From Candidatus Leptofilum proximum (GTDB lineage Bacteria > Chloroflexota > Anaerolineae > Promineifilales > Promineifilaceae), in assembly GCA_016710325.1 (NCBI GenBank), contig JADJXK010000002.1:3844001-3908000 (forward strand): a stretch of 64,000 nucleotides of DNA. Direction: 5' to 3'. A program made the translations under genes and the position numbers. The notes below the pieces were generated by a model. The model had not been told where the DNA came from. It saw nothing but the letters and a program-made list of their open reading frames with translations, and made no database searches. Of the stretch, positions 8,109 to 16,687 are shown in pieces (positions within the stretch are counted from its first letter, which is position 1; each line of letters starts with the position of its first letter).

Positions 8109-9638
8109 ATGAGAAGGATGAAACAAATACATGGATTGTGGTGGCTGGGCCTGCTTTGGTTGGTTGTGGTGGCGTGCGCTCAAGAAAATGAGGCCACACC
8201 TGCCCCCACGACGGCCGTTACCCCTGCAGCCGATACGGCCGTATCCGCCACGCTCACCCCAACCGATACCCCATCCCCGACCCGTACCCCAGCGCCTACA
8301 CCGTCTGTCCCCCTCGTCAGTGCTGCCGACCAGCCGCTGACCGATGAGGGTGAGCTGCAAATTGCCAGCGTGGTCTCGCCAGAGGATGGCTGGCTGGTGC
8401 TGTACGCCATGGCCGAAGGTGGTTTGGGTGAGGTGCTGGGCTTTACGGCCGTTACCACCGGTCTCAACCAAAACCTCACGCTCACCATTGACCCGCAGCT
8501 GGCCACGCCCACCCTGGGCGCGGTGCTGCACAGCGACGCGGGTGAAAGCGGCACGTTTGAATTCCCCGATGGTCCCGATGTGCCCCTGGAATGGGAATCG
8601 GCGCAGATTGCCACCACCTTCGACCTGGATTTCCAGCTGTCGGAACCGGTCATTGAGGTGGCCGAGCAGGCGGTGGGTGAGGATGGGGTGGTGCGCGTGG
8701 CCAGCGTCTTGCTGCCGCAAGATGGCTGGCTGGCGATTCATGGGCAAGAGGACGGCCGTATCGGTCCACTGCTGGGGGTAGTGCCCCTTACGGCGGGGCG
8801 GCACGAGGCGATTACCCTCACCATTCCCTGGCGCGAGGGCACGCCCACCCTGTACGCCGCGCTGTACGCCGACAACGGTGAGCCGCTCCATTTTGACTAC
8901 CAGGCGGAAGATGAGCCGCTGCTGGCCGGTGACGAGCCGGTCGTGGCCGAGTTCCACGCTACGTTTCCCATAGACATCTTTGTATTGGACCAGCCGCTGG
9001 TGGATGGCATGTTTGAAGTGGAGCGGGTGATTAGCAACGGGCCAGGCTGGCTGGTGGCCTACTATGACGACGACGGCGCGCCGGGGCTGATCATTGGCTC
9101 GGCGCCGCTGGAAGATGGGTTGAACGAGCGGGTCATGGTGGAGGTGCTGGAATCGGCGGCCACCGACGTGCTGCACCTGCGGCTGCACGAAGATACCGAA
9201 CCGGGCGATGATTTTGACTTTCCGCGCGTGGATCAGCCGGTGTTGTACGACGGCCGTTTGCCCGGCACGGTCACATTTAGCCTGACGCCGGGCAACTACC
9301 TGACTGTGCATGATCAGCCGCTGCCAACTACGGGCACCGCCTCGGCGGTGCTGACGGTGGACCTGGTGGTGGTAAACGTGCCTACCTGGGTGGCTATCGA
9401 GGCGGATGAGGATGGGCAGCGCGGGGAGGTGTTGGGCTTTACGGCCGTATCTCCCGGCGTTAACCACGACATCGCCATCTCCATCGACCCGACCCTGGCA
9501 ACGGACACGCTCTACGTCACCCTCTACCTCAACGCCGGTGAGCCAGATGAATTCGACCCCGACGGCGCCGACGTGCCGCTCCAGCGCAACCGCAGCCCGA
9601 TTTCGGTGCCGTTTTTCCTCCTGGCGGAGGAGCAATAA
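8109..9638 (+). CDS. Lipoprotein with four tandem DUF7282-like domains
   Basis: The N-terminus is a lipoprotein signal (LLWLVVVAC, lipobox cysteine), followed by a Thr/Pro linker. The rest consists of four repeats of about 110-120 residues. Each contains a pattern like V-x-V-(7)-P-x-D-G-W-L-x-[LIV]-[HY], then G-x-x-x-G-x-x-[ET]-x-[IV]-x-[IV] and an L-x-[LV]-x-L-[HY]-x-[DN]-x-G-E motif ending in a D-x-P segment. This resembles DUF7282 of haloarchaeal surface proteins. The protein is probably exported and anchored on the outer face of the membrane; ligand unknown. Six ACGGCCGT octamers lie in the gene, several at the same position of different repeats. ATG 8109 is chosen; ATG 8118 is possible. 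Confidence 0.72.
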   Translation: MRRMKQIHGLWWLGLLWLVVVACAQENEATPAPTTAVTPAADTAVSATLTPTDTPSPTRTPAPTPSVPLVSAADQPLTDEGELQIASVVSPEDGWLVLYAMAEGGLGEVLGFTAVTTGLNQNLTLTIDPQLATPTLGAVLHSDAGESGTFEFPDGPDVPLEWESAQIATTFDLDFQLSEPVIEVAEQAVGEDGVVRVASVLLPQDGWLAIHGQEDGRIGPLLGVVPLTAGRHEAITLTIPWREGTPTLYAALYADNGEPLHFDYQAEDEPLLAGDEPVVAEFHATFPIDIFVLDQPLVDGMFEVERVISNGPGWLVAYYDDDGAPGLIIGSAPLEDGLNERVMVEVLESAATDVLHLRLHEDTEPGDDFDFPRVDQPVLYDGRLPGTVTFSLTPGNYLTVHDQPLPTTGTASAVLTVDLVVVNVPTWVAIEADEDGQRGEVLGFTAVSPGVNHDIAISIDPTLATDTLYVTLYLNAGEPDEFDPDGADVPLQRNRSPISVPFFLLAEEQ

Positions 9639-9712
9639 TCGGTAAACGGTGAGCGGTAATTGGTTAGGCTCAAGCGATTACCGTTCACCACTTACGGATT
9701 ACCGCTCACTGC
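9639..9712. repeat. CGGTAAN-type short-unit inverted repeat
   Basis: Directly after the lipoprotein stop codon. The left arm has units such as CGGTAAACGGTGAGCGGTAAT; the right arm has their complements (GATTACCGTTCACC, GGATTACCGCTCAC). It overlaps the 3' end of hom and probably acts as a hairpin between the convergent genes. Confidence 0.75.
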
Positions 9713-10794
9713 TCCCGCACCAGCCCAATCATATCGCCCAGCACGCCCGCGGCCGTCATCTCCACGCCCGCACCTTTGCCGCCGATGAGCAGCGGCTCGT
9801 CGCTGTAGTGGCCGGTGCGGAAGCTGATGTACTTCATGTTGGCCAGCGGGCTGTTGGCCGGAATCGGTTTGAGGCCGACAGTGCCACGGCCGTTTTCCAG
9901 TTCGGCCACGTAACGCAGCACCTGGTTGTGGGCATGGGCTTCTGCTACGCGCTGCTTCATGGCCGCATCCAGCTGGCTGGCGGCCTGCAAAAATTCCGGC
10001 ACGGTGAGCCTGGCCAGGTCGGGAGTGTACAGCGATTCCACTTCAATGTCGCTGGCTTCCAGCGGCCATCCGGCCATGCGCCCCAGGATCATCACCTTGC
10101 GCATCACGTCCTGCCCGCCCAAATCTTCTCGCGGGTCGGGTTCGGTGTAGCCCTTCGCTTTGGCCTCGGCGATGGTTTGGGAGAGCGGTACCCCGGCATC
10201 CAGCTGGGTGCAGATGAAGCCGAGCGTGCCGCTGAGCTGCCCCTCAATCTGGTAAATCGGGTCGTTCACGTCCAGCAAATAGCGCAGCGTGGCAATGACG
10301 GGCTGGCCGCCGCCCACGGTGGATTCGTGGCGCAGGCGGGGATGATTGTAGAAGGGTACGGCCGTTTCCCACGGTCCCGCCAATGGTTTTTTGTTGGCCA
10401 ACACCACGCTGTGCTCCAGGTTCAGCGCCAGCAGAAGGGCCGGTTCCATCCCCTCGGCGGCGGTTACGTCGACAAAAATGGCCGGTCCCAGCCCGGCGCC
10501 CGTCACCTGCTGCACCAGCTCGATTTCGCTGGGGCGCACGCGTTCCGTCGGCCGTTCACCGTGGTAAGCCGGGTCCACCGGCAAGCCCTGCCGTTTGGCG
10601 GCCACCGTCTCCAGCAGCTCGGCATCGCTGAGGCCGGTAGGGTGCCACAACATCGTCCGGCTGTCGGTGACGGCCACAACATTGAACTGGATTTGATTAC
10701 GAGTGGCGATGGCGGAATGGCCGTTCACAATCTGCCGCAGCAAAGCCGAACCCACTCCCCCAACACCAAACAAAACGACTGGTACTTCCTTCAT
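9706..10794 (-). CDS. hom: Homoserine dehydrogenase
   Basis: Reduces aspartate semialdehyde to homoserine with NAD(P)H, on the way to threonine and methionine. 362 residues. The N-terminal Rossmann fold has VVLFGVGGVGSALL; the central segment has VLANKKPLAG and the substrate-binding signature GYTEPDPREDLGGQDVMRK with its conserved Lys/Asp residues; TVGGGQPVI precedes it. There is no C-terminal ACT domain, so it is the short form like the C-terminal part of ThrA. A leader with a Shine-Dalgarno-preceded small ORF, a hairpin and a terminator-like stem (10904-11003) lies upstream on the same strand. Confidence 0.93.
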   Translation of the reverse strand: MKEVPVVLFGVGGVGSALLRQIVNGHSAIATRNQIQFNVVAVTDSRTMLWHPTGLSDAELLETVAAKRQGLPVDPAYHGERPTERVRPSEIELVQQVTGAGLGPAIFVDVTAAEGMEPALLLALNLEHSVVLANKKPLAGPWETAVPFYNHPRLRHESTVGGGQPVIATLRYLLDVNDPIYQIEGQLSGTLGFICTQLDAGVPLSQTIAEAKAKGYTEPDPREDLGGQDVMRKVMILGRMAGWPLEASDIEVESLYTPDLARLTVPEFLQAASQLDAAMKQRVAEAHAHNQVLRYVAELENGRGTVGLKPIPANSPLANMKYISFRTGHYSDEPLLIGGKGAGVEMTAAGVLGDMIGLVREQ

Positions 10795-10903
10795 CTTTTT
10801 TCCTCTTCAATGACTCCAACGAGCTTGCGTAATAAACGAATTGGAACCGACAAGCAAAAATTCGTTAATTTCTTCAATTCGCTGTCGCCTCCCAATAACA
10901 AAC

Positions 10904-10931
10904 AAGGGCCCTGTCCGAGAACAGGGCCCTT
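10904..10931 (-). terminator. Terminator-like stem in the hom leader
   Basis: Perfect 11-bp stem (AAGGGCCCTGT/ACAGGGCCCTT) with a 6-base loop. On the minus strand it is followed by GTTTGTTATT. It lies 110 bases before hom and after the small leader ORF, as expected for a transcription attenuator. Confidence 0.65.
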
Positions 10932-10935
10932 GCGT

Positions 10936-10981
10936 GCACCGTAGCGCTACTTGCTCATCCGAGAAGGTAGCGCCACGGTGC
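10936..10981 (-). promoter_or_regulatory. Leader hairpin overlapping a leader-peptide stop codon
   Basis: A 15-bp stem (10936-10950 with 10967-10981, one G-T pair). One arm lies in codons of the leader ORF and the other contains its TAG. The 10-base piece GTAGCGCTAC is itself palindromic. Together with the stem at 10904-10931 it forms a plausible attenuator for hom. Confidence 0.5.
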
Positions 10982-11003
10982 GTTTAGATAAATTACTATC
11001 CAT
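10947..11003 (-). CDS. Putative 18-residue leader peptide of hom
   Basis: ATG with a perfect AGGAGG eight bases upstream (11012-11017), reading MDSNLSKRTVALPSRMSK and a TAG stop. The downstream part is embedded in the leader hairpin. The peptide has single Thr, Val, Leu and Met codons but no run of regulatory codons, so classic threonine or methionine attenuation is not proven. Evidence is the strong ribosome site and the position, not homology. Confidence 0.45.
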   Translation of the reverse strand: MDSNLSKRTVALPSRMSK

Positions 11004-11181
11004 TAGCACCACCTCCTCATCATAAAGATAGCGGGCCTGTAAAAGCAGCAAACACTTTTACTTTGGCAAATCAATTGATTGGAAATGATGGGCGCATTAT
11101 GGCATACATAACCAGGTGTGTCAACTTTGGCCAGGTAAAGATCAGAAATTGTTAACGATCCCTTCCCGTTAGAATGTTTGT

Positions 11182-11189
11182 GCTATAAT
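11182..11189 (+). promoter_or_regulatory. Extended -10 promoter of dinG
   Basis: TGCTATAAT: a consensus TATAAT (11184-11189) with a TG extension, about 30 bases before the dinG ATG. No good -35 box is seen, as is usual with extended -10 promoters. Confidence 0.55.
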
Positions 11190-11222
11190 CTTCGCTTCTA
11201 GAAAAAAGACGGATTGTTTCCT

Positions 11223-14045
11223 ATGACTGCCACCACGTTTGTTGTTGTTGATGTAGAAACTACGGGGCTGGACCCACAAACCGACAGCATCATTGAAGTT
11301 GCCGCCATCACCTTTCGCGGCAACGATATTTTGGACGAGTTTACCTCGCTGGTGAACCCGCACCGGCCCGTGCCGCCCTTCATCACGCAGCTCACCGGCA
11401 TCACCCAGGCGATGGTGGACGAAGCACCCACGATGTTCACCCTGCGCTCCCGGCTGCGCCCCAAAATTGGTGATCACGTGCTGGTAGGGCACAACATCGA
11501 CTTTGACCTGGGCTTTTTGCAGATGGAGCGTCTCGGCGTGGGCAACCACCGGCTGGACACCGTTACCCTGGCGTCCATCCTCTTTCCCGATGCCGGACGG
11601 TTTAACCTGGAGTCGTTGGTGCACTACCTGGGGCTGCCCAGCCCCAACGGCAGCCAGACCCATCGCGCCCTGGACGATGCCGAGCAAACCGTGGAGCTGT
11701 TTTTAGCCCTGCGCGAACGGGCCTTGCAATTGCAGCTCAGCCAGATTGATGAGCTGGTCGAAGCCGGGCGGCGGCTGGGCTGGCCCGAAACCGTCTTTTT
11801 TGAAGATATTTTGGCCGAACGAGTGCGCACGGCCTTTGCGGGCAAGGATTTGCGCCATCGCGGGCGGCTTCCCCGGTTGTTTAATCCAGCCAAGCTGGAA
11901 GGCAAGCCCTCTGTGCCCGCCGAAAAACCGCGCATGTTGGATGGTGAACTGGTCGCCAGCCTGATCCAGCCTGGCGGCAACTTTAGCCAGCTGTTTGAAT
12001 CGTTTGAGTACCGGCCGCAGCAAGTGGACATGCTCTATGCCGTGGTTAATGCTTTCAACGACGGGGCCCACGTGATGGTGGAAGCTGGCACCGGCACGGG
12101 CAAAAGTATGGCCTATCTGATTCCGGCAGCATTTTGGTCGGTAGAAAACGGCCGTCGCGTCGTCATCTCCACCAACACCATCAACCTGCAAGACCAGCTC
12201 ATCGGCAAGGATATTCCCGAACTGCAAAAAGTGCTGCCGTTTGAACTGCGAGCGGCCGTACGCAAAGGCAAACGCAACTATGTGTGCACCCGGCTTTTCC
12301 AGCAAATGCGCCACAGCGGTCCCAGCAATGCCGACGAGATGGCTCTCTATGCCCGCATCCTGCTCTGGCTGCCCACCACCGAGACCGGCGACGTGGCCGA
12401 GCTAAATTTGCGCACGCCGGGTGAACGGCTGGCCTGGTCCCGCCTGAACGGCGAAAACGCCTCCTGCACCTCGGAGCACTGCGCGGCGGAAAACTGCCCG
12501 CTGCACGTGGCGCGCCGCCGGGCGGAGCTGGCCAATCTGGTCATCGTCAACCATTCGCTGCTGCTGTCTGATGTGGCCAGCGAAAACCAGGTGCTGCCGC
12601 AGTTTTTTGATTTGATTGTGGACGAGGCGCACCATTTGGAAGCGGCCGTTACCGATGGCCTCAGTTTCCGTGCCGACAAGCGCTTTCTGGAAGCAATTTT
12701 GGACGAAGTGAACCAGCTGCGCGGTGGATTGTTGTCTGATCTGCAAACCCGGCTGGAATCTTCCCTGCCGGCCGAATTTGCCGCCCGGTTTAACGAGTAC
12801 ATCGGCCGGATGCGCCGGGAAGGGCAGGCGGCGGTGATGCGGCTGGATGAATTTTTCACCACGCTCACCTACTTTTTGTCCGAAGCCGTAAGCACGCGCA
12901 GCCAGTTTGCCCAGCAGATTCGCCTGACACCCGCGGTGCGCACCCAGCCCGGCTTTGACGAAGTGGAGCTGAGCTGGGACAACCTGAGCCGTCATCTGAA
13001 AGGCATTGCCGAAGGTTTTGCCAAGCTGGCTGGCGGGCTGGAGGACATTGCCGGGCAGTTTGACGTGGAAGATGGCGAGGATTTGAAGCTGACGTTGGCG
13101 AGTAACGGCCGTTCCCTCGAAGAAACCCGCCTCAACCTGGATGGCATTATCCTGAACCCAGATCCGGCCATGATTTACTGGGTGGAGGTGTTTAAAGAGC
13201 GCATCTCGCTGCACGCCGCGCCGCTGCACGTGGGGCCGCTGGTGCACAAAAACATCTTCGAGGCGCTGGAAACGGTGATCCTCACCTCGGCCACGCTGCG
13301 CACCGCCGGGCCAGACGCCCGCGAAGAGGCCAACTTCACCTACATCCGCGACCGCCTCTACGCTCACGACGTAGACGAACTGGCCGTCGGTTCCCCCTTC
13401 GACTACAAAAATTCCACCTTGCTCTACCTGGTCACCGACATCCCCGAGCCAAACCAGCCTGGCTACCAGCGCATGCTGGAGGATGCCATTGTTGATGTGG
13501 CTGTGGCTTTAGGCGGCCGGACAATGGTGCTGTTTACCGCCTACGGCCAGCTCAGCCAGACGGCTAGAGCTATCGAAGGGCCACTGGCCGATGCCGGTAT
13601 CACCACCCTGGCGCAATCTTCGGGCAGCTCGCGCCAGCAGCTGCTGGACCAGTTTAAGCAGCCAGACAGCCGCACCGTGCTGCTGGGCACGCGCTCCTTC
13701 TGGGAAGGGGTTGATGTGCCGGGCGAGGCGCTGCAGGCAGTGATGATTGCCAAGCTGCCGTTTGATGTGCCGTCTGACCCCATTTTTGCCGCCCGCTCCG
13801 AGACGTTTGACAACGCCTTCTTCGAATATTCTGTGCCGGAGGCCGTGCTGCGTTTCCGGCAGGGCTTTGGCCGTCTCAACCGTCGCCAGACAGATGAAGG
13901 GGTGGTTATCATTCTGGACAAGCGTGTAATCACCAAGCGGTATGGCCAGATGTTTATCGATGCGCTGCCGGAGTGCACGGTGCTGCGCCAGCGGCTGGAT
14001 CGGGTCGGGGAGTTGACCGTTCGCTGGCTCAACCGGAACCGCTAA
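11223..14045 (+). CDS. dinG: DnaQ-like exonuclease fused to DinG-family Fe-S helicase
   Basis: 940 residues. The N-terminal DEDDh exonuclease domain has VVVDVETTGLD, GHNIDFDLGFL and THRALDDAEQT. The C-terminal XPD/DinG-type SF2 helicase has EAGTGTGKS (Walker A), VDEAHHLE (DEAH box), SATL, and QGFGRLNRR in motif VI. Between motifs I and II are four cysteines (YVC, SC, EHC, ENC) placed like the Fe-S cluster ligands of DinG/XPD. The combination matches the DinG of Firmicutes-type bacteria, implicated in DNA repair and processing of branched or R-loop DNA. ATG 11223 is preferred to the upstream in-frame TTG because it follows the -10 box at a sensible distance. Confidence 0.93.
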   Translation: MTATTFVVVDVETTGLDPQTDSIIEVAAITFRGNDILDEFTSLVNPHRPVPPFITQLTGITQAMVDEAPTMFTLRSRLRPKIGDHVLVGHNIDFDLGFLQMERLGVGNHRLDTVTLASILFPDAGRFNLESLVHYLGLPSPNGSQTHRALDDAEQTVELFLALRERALQLQLSQIDELVEAGRRLGWPETVFFEDILAERVRTAFAGKDLRHRGRLPRLFNPAKLEGKPSVPAEKPRMLDGELVASLIQPGGNFSQLFESFEYRPQQVDMLYAVVNAFNDGAHVMVEAGTGTGKSMAYLIPAAFWSVENGRRVVISTNTINLQDQLIGKDIPELQKVLPFELRAAVRKGKRNYVCTRLFQQMRHSGPSNADEMALYARILLWLPTTETGDVAELNLRTPGERLAWSRLNGENASCTSEHCAAENCPLHVARRRAELANLVIVNHSLLLSDVASENQVLPQFFDLIVDEAHHLEAAVTDGLSFRADKRFLEAILDEVNQLRGGLLSDLQTRLESSLPAEFAARFNEYIGRMRREGQAAVMRLDEFFTTLTYFLSEAVSTRSQFAQQIRLTPAVRTQPGFDEVELSWDNLSRHLKGIAEGFAKLAGGLEDIAGQFDVEDGEDLKLTLASNGRSLEETRLNLDGIILNPDPAMIYWVEVFKERISLHAAPLHVGPLVHKNIFEALETVILTSATLRTAGPDAREEANFTYIRDRLYAHDVDELAVGSPFDYKNSTLLYLVTDIPEPNQPGYQRMLEDAIVDVAVALGGRTMVLFTAYGQLSQTARAIEGPLADAGITTLAQSSGSSRQQLLDQFKQPDSRTVLLGTRSFWEGVDVPGEALQAVMIAKLPFDVPSDPIFAARSETFDNAFFEYSVPEAVLRFRQGFGRLNRRQTDEGVVIILDKRVITKRYGQMFIDALPECTVLRQRLDRVGELTVRWLNRNR

Positions 14046-14353
14046 AATCTCGTTTGTCTGCCCATCATGCTTGTTTGTAGTACAGGATCGTTTTCGGATC
14101 GTTGAAACTATATACTGGTTGACAGTTAAGCTTGAAGACTGGCTGTATTCTATGCGCCGTAGCATCAATTGAAGGAGATTACGGCCGTTCAGATTAACAG
14201 CAAGAATTACAGCCATAATGTGATTCTACATCACTCCATAGACCGTTTGACCTATGGTTAAGTTGGTCTCCTCAATTACCATTATCTACTCAAAAAGCCG
14301 TTCAAAAGACGCCCATTTTGTTAAAAGGAAACCATTCCACTTAGGAGAGATTT
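14046..14353. other. Intergenic region with a possible promoter
   Basis: About 300 bases without a gene. TTGACA at 14119-14124 is followed by GTATTCTAT near 14145-14153; the spacing is long, so a promoter is only tentative. One ACGGCCGT lies near 14183. The ribosome site AGGAGA of the next gene lies at its end. Confidence 0.35.
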
Positions 14354-16447
14354 ATGAAAAACCTGAACAAACATCTTATATTCATGCTGGTTGCTGCCCT
14401 CTTGTTTGGGGCTGTGCTAACGGCCTGCGGCGGTGAGGAGCCCACGCCAACGCCGCGCGTTCGAAACAACGATGAGGACGAAGACGAAGAGCCTGCCGAA
14501 GAACCGACGGAAGAACCTACCGAGGAACCTACTGCGGTCCCCACTGAAGAACCAGAACCGACCGCCACGCCAGACCCAACGGCCGGTTTTGTAGATTTCT
14601 CCAACGAGGTGCTGGGTATTTCGCTGTCTTATCCCGAAGATTGGGCCATCGAAGCTGGCGAAGATAGCGACGAGCTGCGCCTGGCCAGCAGCGAGGAAAT
14701 TATCGCCGACGAGCAAAACGATATTCAAGGTGCTATCGTGAACTTTGCCTTCCTGGATCCGTCACTGCTCACGCTTCTCGGCGGTGAAGACCTGGACGCT
14801 TCAGACCCAGTTGCCGTTCTGAACGTTTTTGTTGAGCTGTTTACGGCGAATAGTGATGCCACCGAGGGTGTGTCGGTAGTGGTTTCTGGGACGCCAACGG
14901 CCGTTACCATCAATGGCCAGGACGCCGCCCAGGTGACTGCCGATGCGACCGACGCTGAGGGGGATACGGCCGTTATGCAGCTCTACCTCATCATGACCGA
15001 TAGCAATATTGTTTTTGTGGCGGCTGGCGCCGAAGCTTCTGAAGAAGCCCAATACCAGCCGGTTCTGGAAGCCATTGTGAACTCCGTTACCCTGTCTACC
15101 CCGGTAGGTGGCACCGCCGAAGATGTGGACATCAATCTGAGCGGCGATCTGCTTCTCTACGGCGACACCGTCGACGGCACTGTGGATGCGTCTGGTCCTT
15201 CTGTCTGGAGCTTTATTGGCCTGGAAGGGGAAGTGGTAGACATCATCGTGACGCCAGAAGGTGACTTTGATGTAGTGGTGGATGTGGTAGACGAGAGCGG
15301 CAATTCCATTCTGCCCAACGGTGAAGTGGATGCTTCCTTTGGTGTGGAAGAAGTGCTCGATGTGACGATTCCAGCCACGGGCAACTACGCCATTATCGTG
15401 CACGGTTTTGCTGATGCCACGGGCAACTACACCCTGAGTCTGGTAGAAGCGGGAACGGCCGTAGCGCCGCCAGTAACCGGTGGTGAAGGTGAATCCATCG
15501 CTTACGGCGATTTTGTCTCCGGGGCTGTCGATGAATCGACCCCTGTGGCTTCCTACTCCTTCGCCGGCGCAGCCGATGAGATCGTGGGCATGATCATTAC
15601 CCCGTTTGGCGAGTTTGACGCTGTGGTGGACGTGGTGGATGCCTCCGGTGGCTCCCTGCTGACTCGCGAACGCGACGCCTCCTTCGGCTCCGAAAACGTG
15701 ATTGTGGCTCTGCCAGACGACGGTGTGTACACCATCAACGTCTATGGCTTCGAAGACTCCACTGGCAGCTTCGACCTGCAGCTGGGCTTCCCGCTTACCA
15801 ACGTGGTCATCGCTGCTAGCGACACGCTGGAAGCCGAAGATGAAGGCGAAGGCCATTCCTTTCCCTTCACCGCTTTGCGCGCTGGCGACATGGTGGGTAT
15901 TTACGTAGAACCGACTGAAGAACTGGACGTGGCTATCCAGGTGCGCCAGGGTGATGCGCTGCTCGAAGGACTGGGATTTGATCCAGAACGTGGTTTCGAC
16001 TTCTCCATCGATATTGAAGAGTTTGTCATGCTTATCGAAGAGACCGGCAGCTACTCCTTCCGCATTCTGAATTCGCAAGATGATTTTGCCGGTAACACGG
16101 GTGATTACGAAGTGGTGCTGTTTGGTACCCCGGAAGTTGTCTTTGAGCTGGCTTACGGCGACACGGTTGACGCTCGCACCAATCCCGATGGCCTGGTGGA
16201 TTACGTCATTGGCGGCCTGGCTGGCGAAACAATGGTGGTTAACGTAGCTTCCGATAATGATTCAATGGACACGGTCATCGAAATTTTGGACCTGGATGAA
16301 AACGTCCTGGTTACAATCGACGATGCCTTGTCTGGCGAGGTGGAAGAACTGGTTTACACTTTCGAAAGTGAAGAGCTGGTGATCATCCGCGTGCGCGACT
16401 TCTTCGGCGGCGAAGGCGACTTTGTCATGACGGTTGACGTGCAGTAA
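14354..16447 (+). CDS. Lipoprotein with PsbP/DcrB-like and PPC-like beta domains
   Basis: A lipoprotein signal ends at the lipobox LTACGG (cysteine about residue 26). An acidic Glu/Pro/Thr linker follows (to about 75), then a domain like PsbP/DcrB (about 78-245, with GISLSYPEDWAIE). After that come four domains of about 110 residues resembling bacterial pre-peptidase C-terminal (PPC) domains, with repeats of V-x-x-[IV]-x-[VI]-x-P-x-x-[DE]-F-D, [VI]-x-[VI]-x-D-x-x-G and G-x-Y-x-[IL]-x-[VI]-x-x-F. It is probably a surface adhesion or ligand-binding protein; its partner is unknown. The start is supported by AGGAGA upstream. A hairpin repeat and a strong terminator follow. Confidence 0.75.
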   Translation: MKNLNKHLIFMLVAALLFGAVLTACGGEEPTPTPRVRNNDEDEDEEPAEEPTEEPTEEPTAVPTEEPEPTATPDPTAGFVDFSNEVLGISLSYPEDWAIEAGEDSDELRLASSEEIIADEQNDIQGAIVNFAFLDPSLLTLLGGEDLDASDPVAVLNVFVELFTANSDATEGVSVVVSGTPTAVTINGQDAAQVTADATDAEGDTAVMQLYLIMTDSNIVFVAAGAEASEEAQYQPVLEAIVNSVTLSTPVGGTAEDVDINLSGDLLLYGDTVDGTVDASGPSVWSFIGLEGEVVDIIVTPEGDFDVVVDVVDESGNSILPNGEVDASFGVEEVLDVTIPATGNYAIIVHGFADATGNYTLSLVEAGTAVAPPVTGGEGESIAYGDFVSGAVDESTPVASYSFAGAADEIVGMIITPFGEFDAVVDVVDASGGSLLTRERDASFGSENVIVALPDDGVYTINVYGFEDSTGSFDLQLGFPLTNVVIAASDTLEAEDEGEGHSFPFTALRAGDMVGIYVEPTEELDVAIQVRQGDALLEGLGFDPERGFDFSIDIEEFVMLIEETGSYSFRILNSQDDFAGNTGDYEVVLFGTPEVVFELAYGDTVDARTNPDGLVDYVIGGLAGETMVVNVASDNDSMDTVIEILDLDENVLVTIDDALSGEVEELVYTFESEELVIIRVRDFFGGEGDFVMTVDVQ

Positions 16448-16455
16448 AGCGTCAT

Positions 16456-16518
16456 CAGTAAACGGTGAACGGTAATCGGTGCACTTACCGATTACCGACA
16501 ACCGATTACCGATTACCG
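16456..16518. repeat. CGGTAAN-type short-unit inverted repeat
   Basis: Left arm CAGTAAACGGTGAACGGTAAT, right arm three copies of CCGATTACCGA-type units. It follows the lipoprotein stop and precedes a separate terminator. Same family as 9639-9712 and 52143-52237. Confidence 0.8.
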
Positions 16519-16525
16519 AAAATAA

Positions 16526-16561
16526 AGAGGCTGGCTCAACAAGGGCCGGCCTCTTTTTTTT
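16526..16561 (+). terminator. Rho-independent terminator
   Basis: A 10-bp stem (AGAGGCTGGC/GCCGGCCTCT, one G-T pair) followed by a run of eight T. It ends the lipoprotein transcript. Confidence 0.88.
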
Positions 16562-16687
16562 GTGCAGCGCATCTTTCGCGGGCAAGATGGGTTATAGTTG
16601 GGTGAAGATGAGATGACACGGCCGTATCCGTTGGACCTCTTCCCAAAATATACCAACGGGGCAACGGCCGTTTTTTGCGGAGGCACT

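Noticed and set aside
8049..9635. A 528-residue open frame on the minus strand
   Set aside because: It lies antisense to the lipoprotein gene, is full of His/Arg/Gln runs typical of antisense GC-rich DNA, and shows no known domain.
9649..10944. A 431-residue plus-strand frame opposite hom
   Set aside because: Antisense of a clear homoserine dehydrogenase; composition typical of a shadow frame.
14801..16078. A 425-residue minus-strand frame
   Set aside because: Antisense of the PPC-domain lipoprotein; rich in His and Gly, no motifs.
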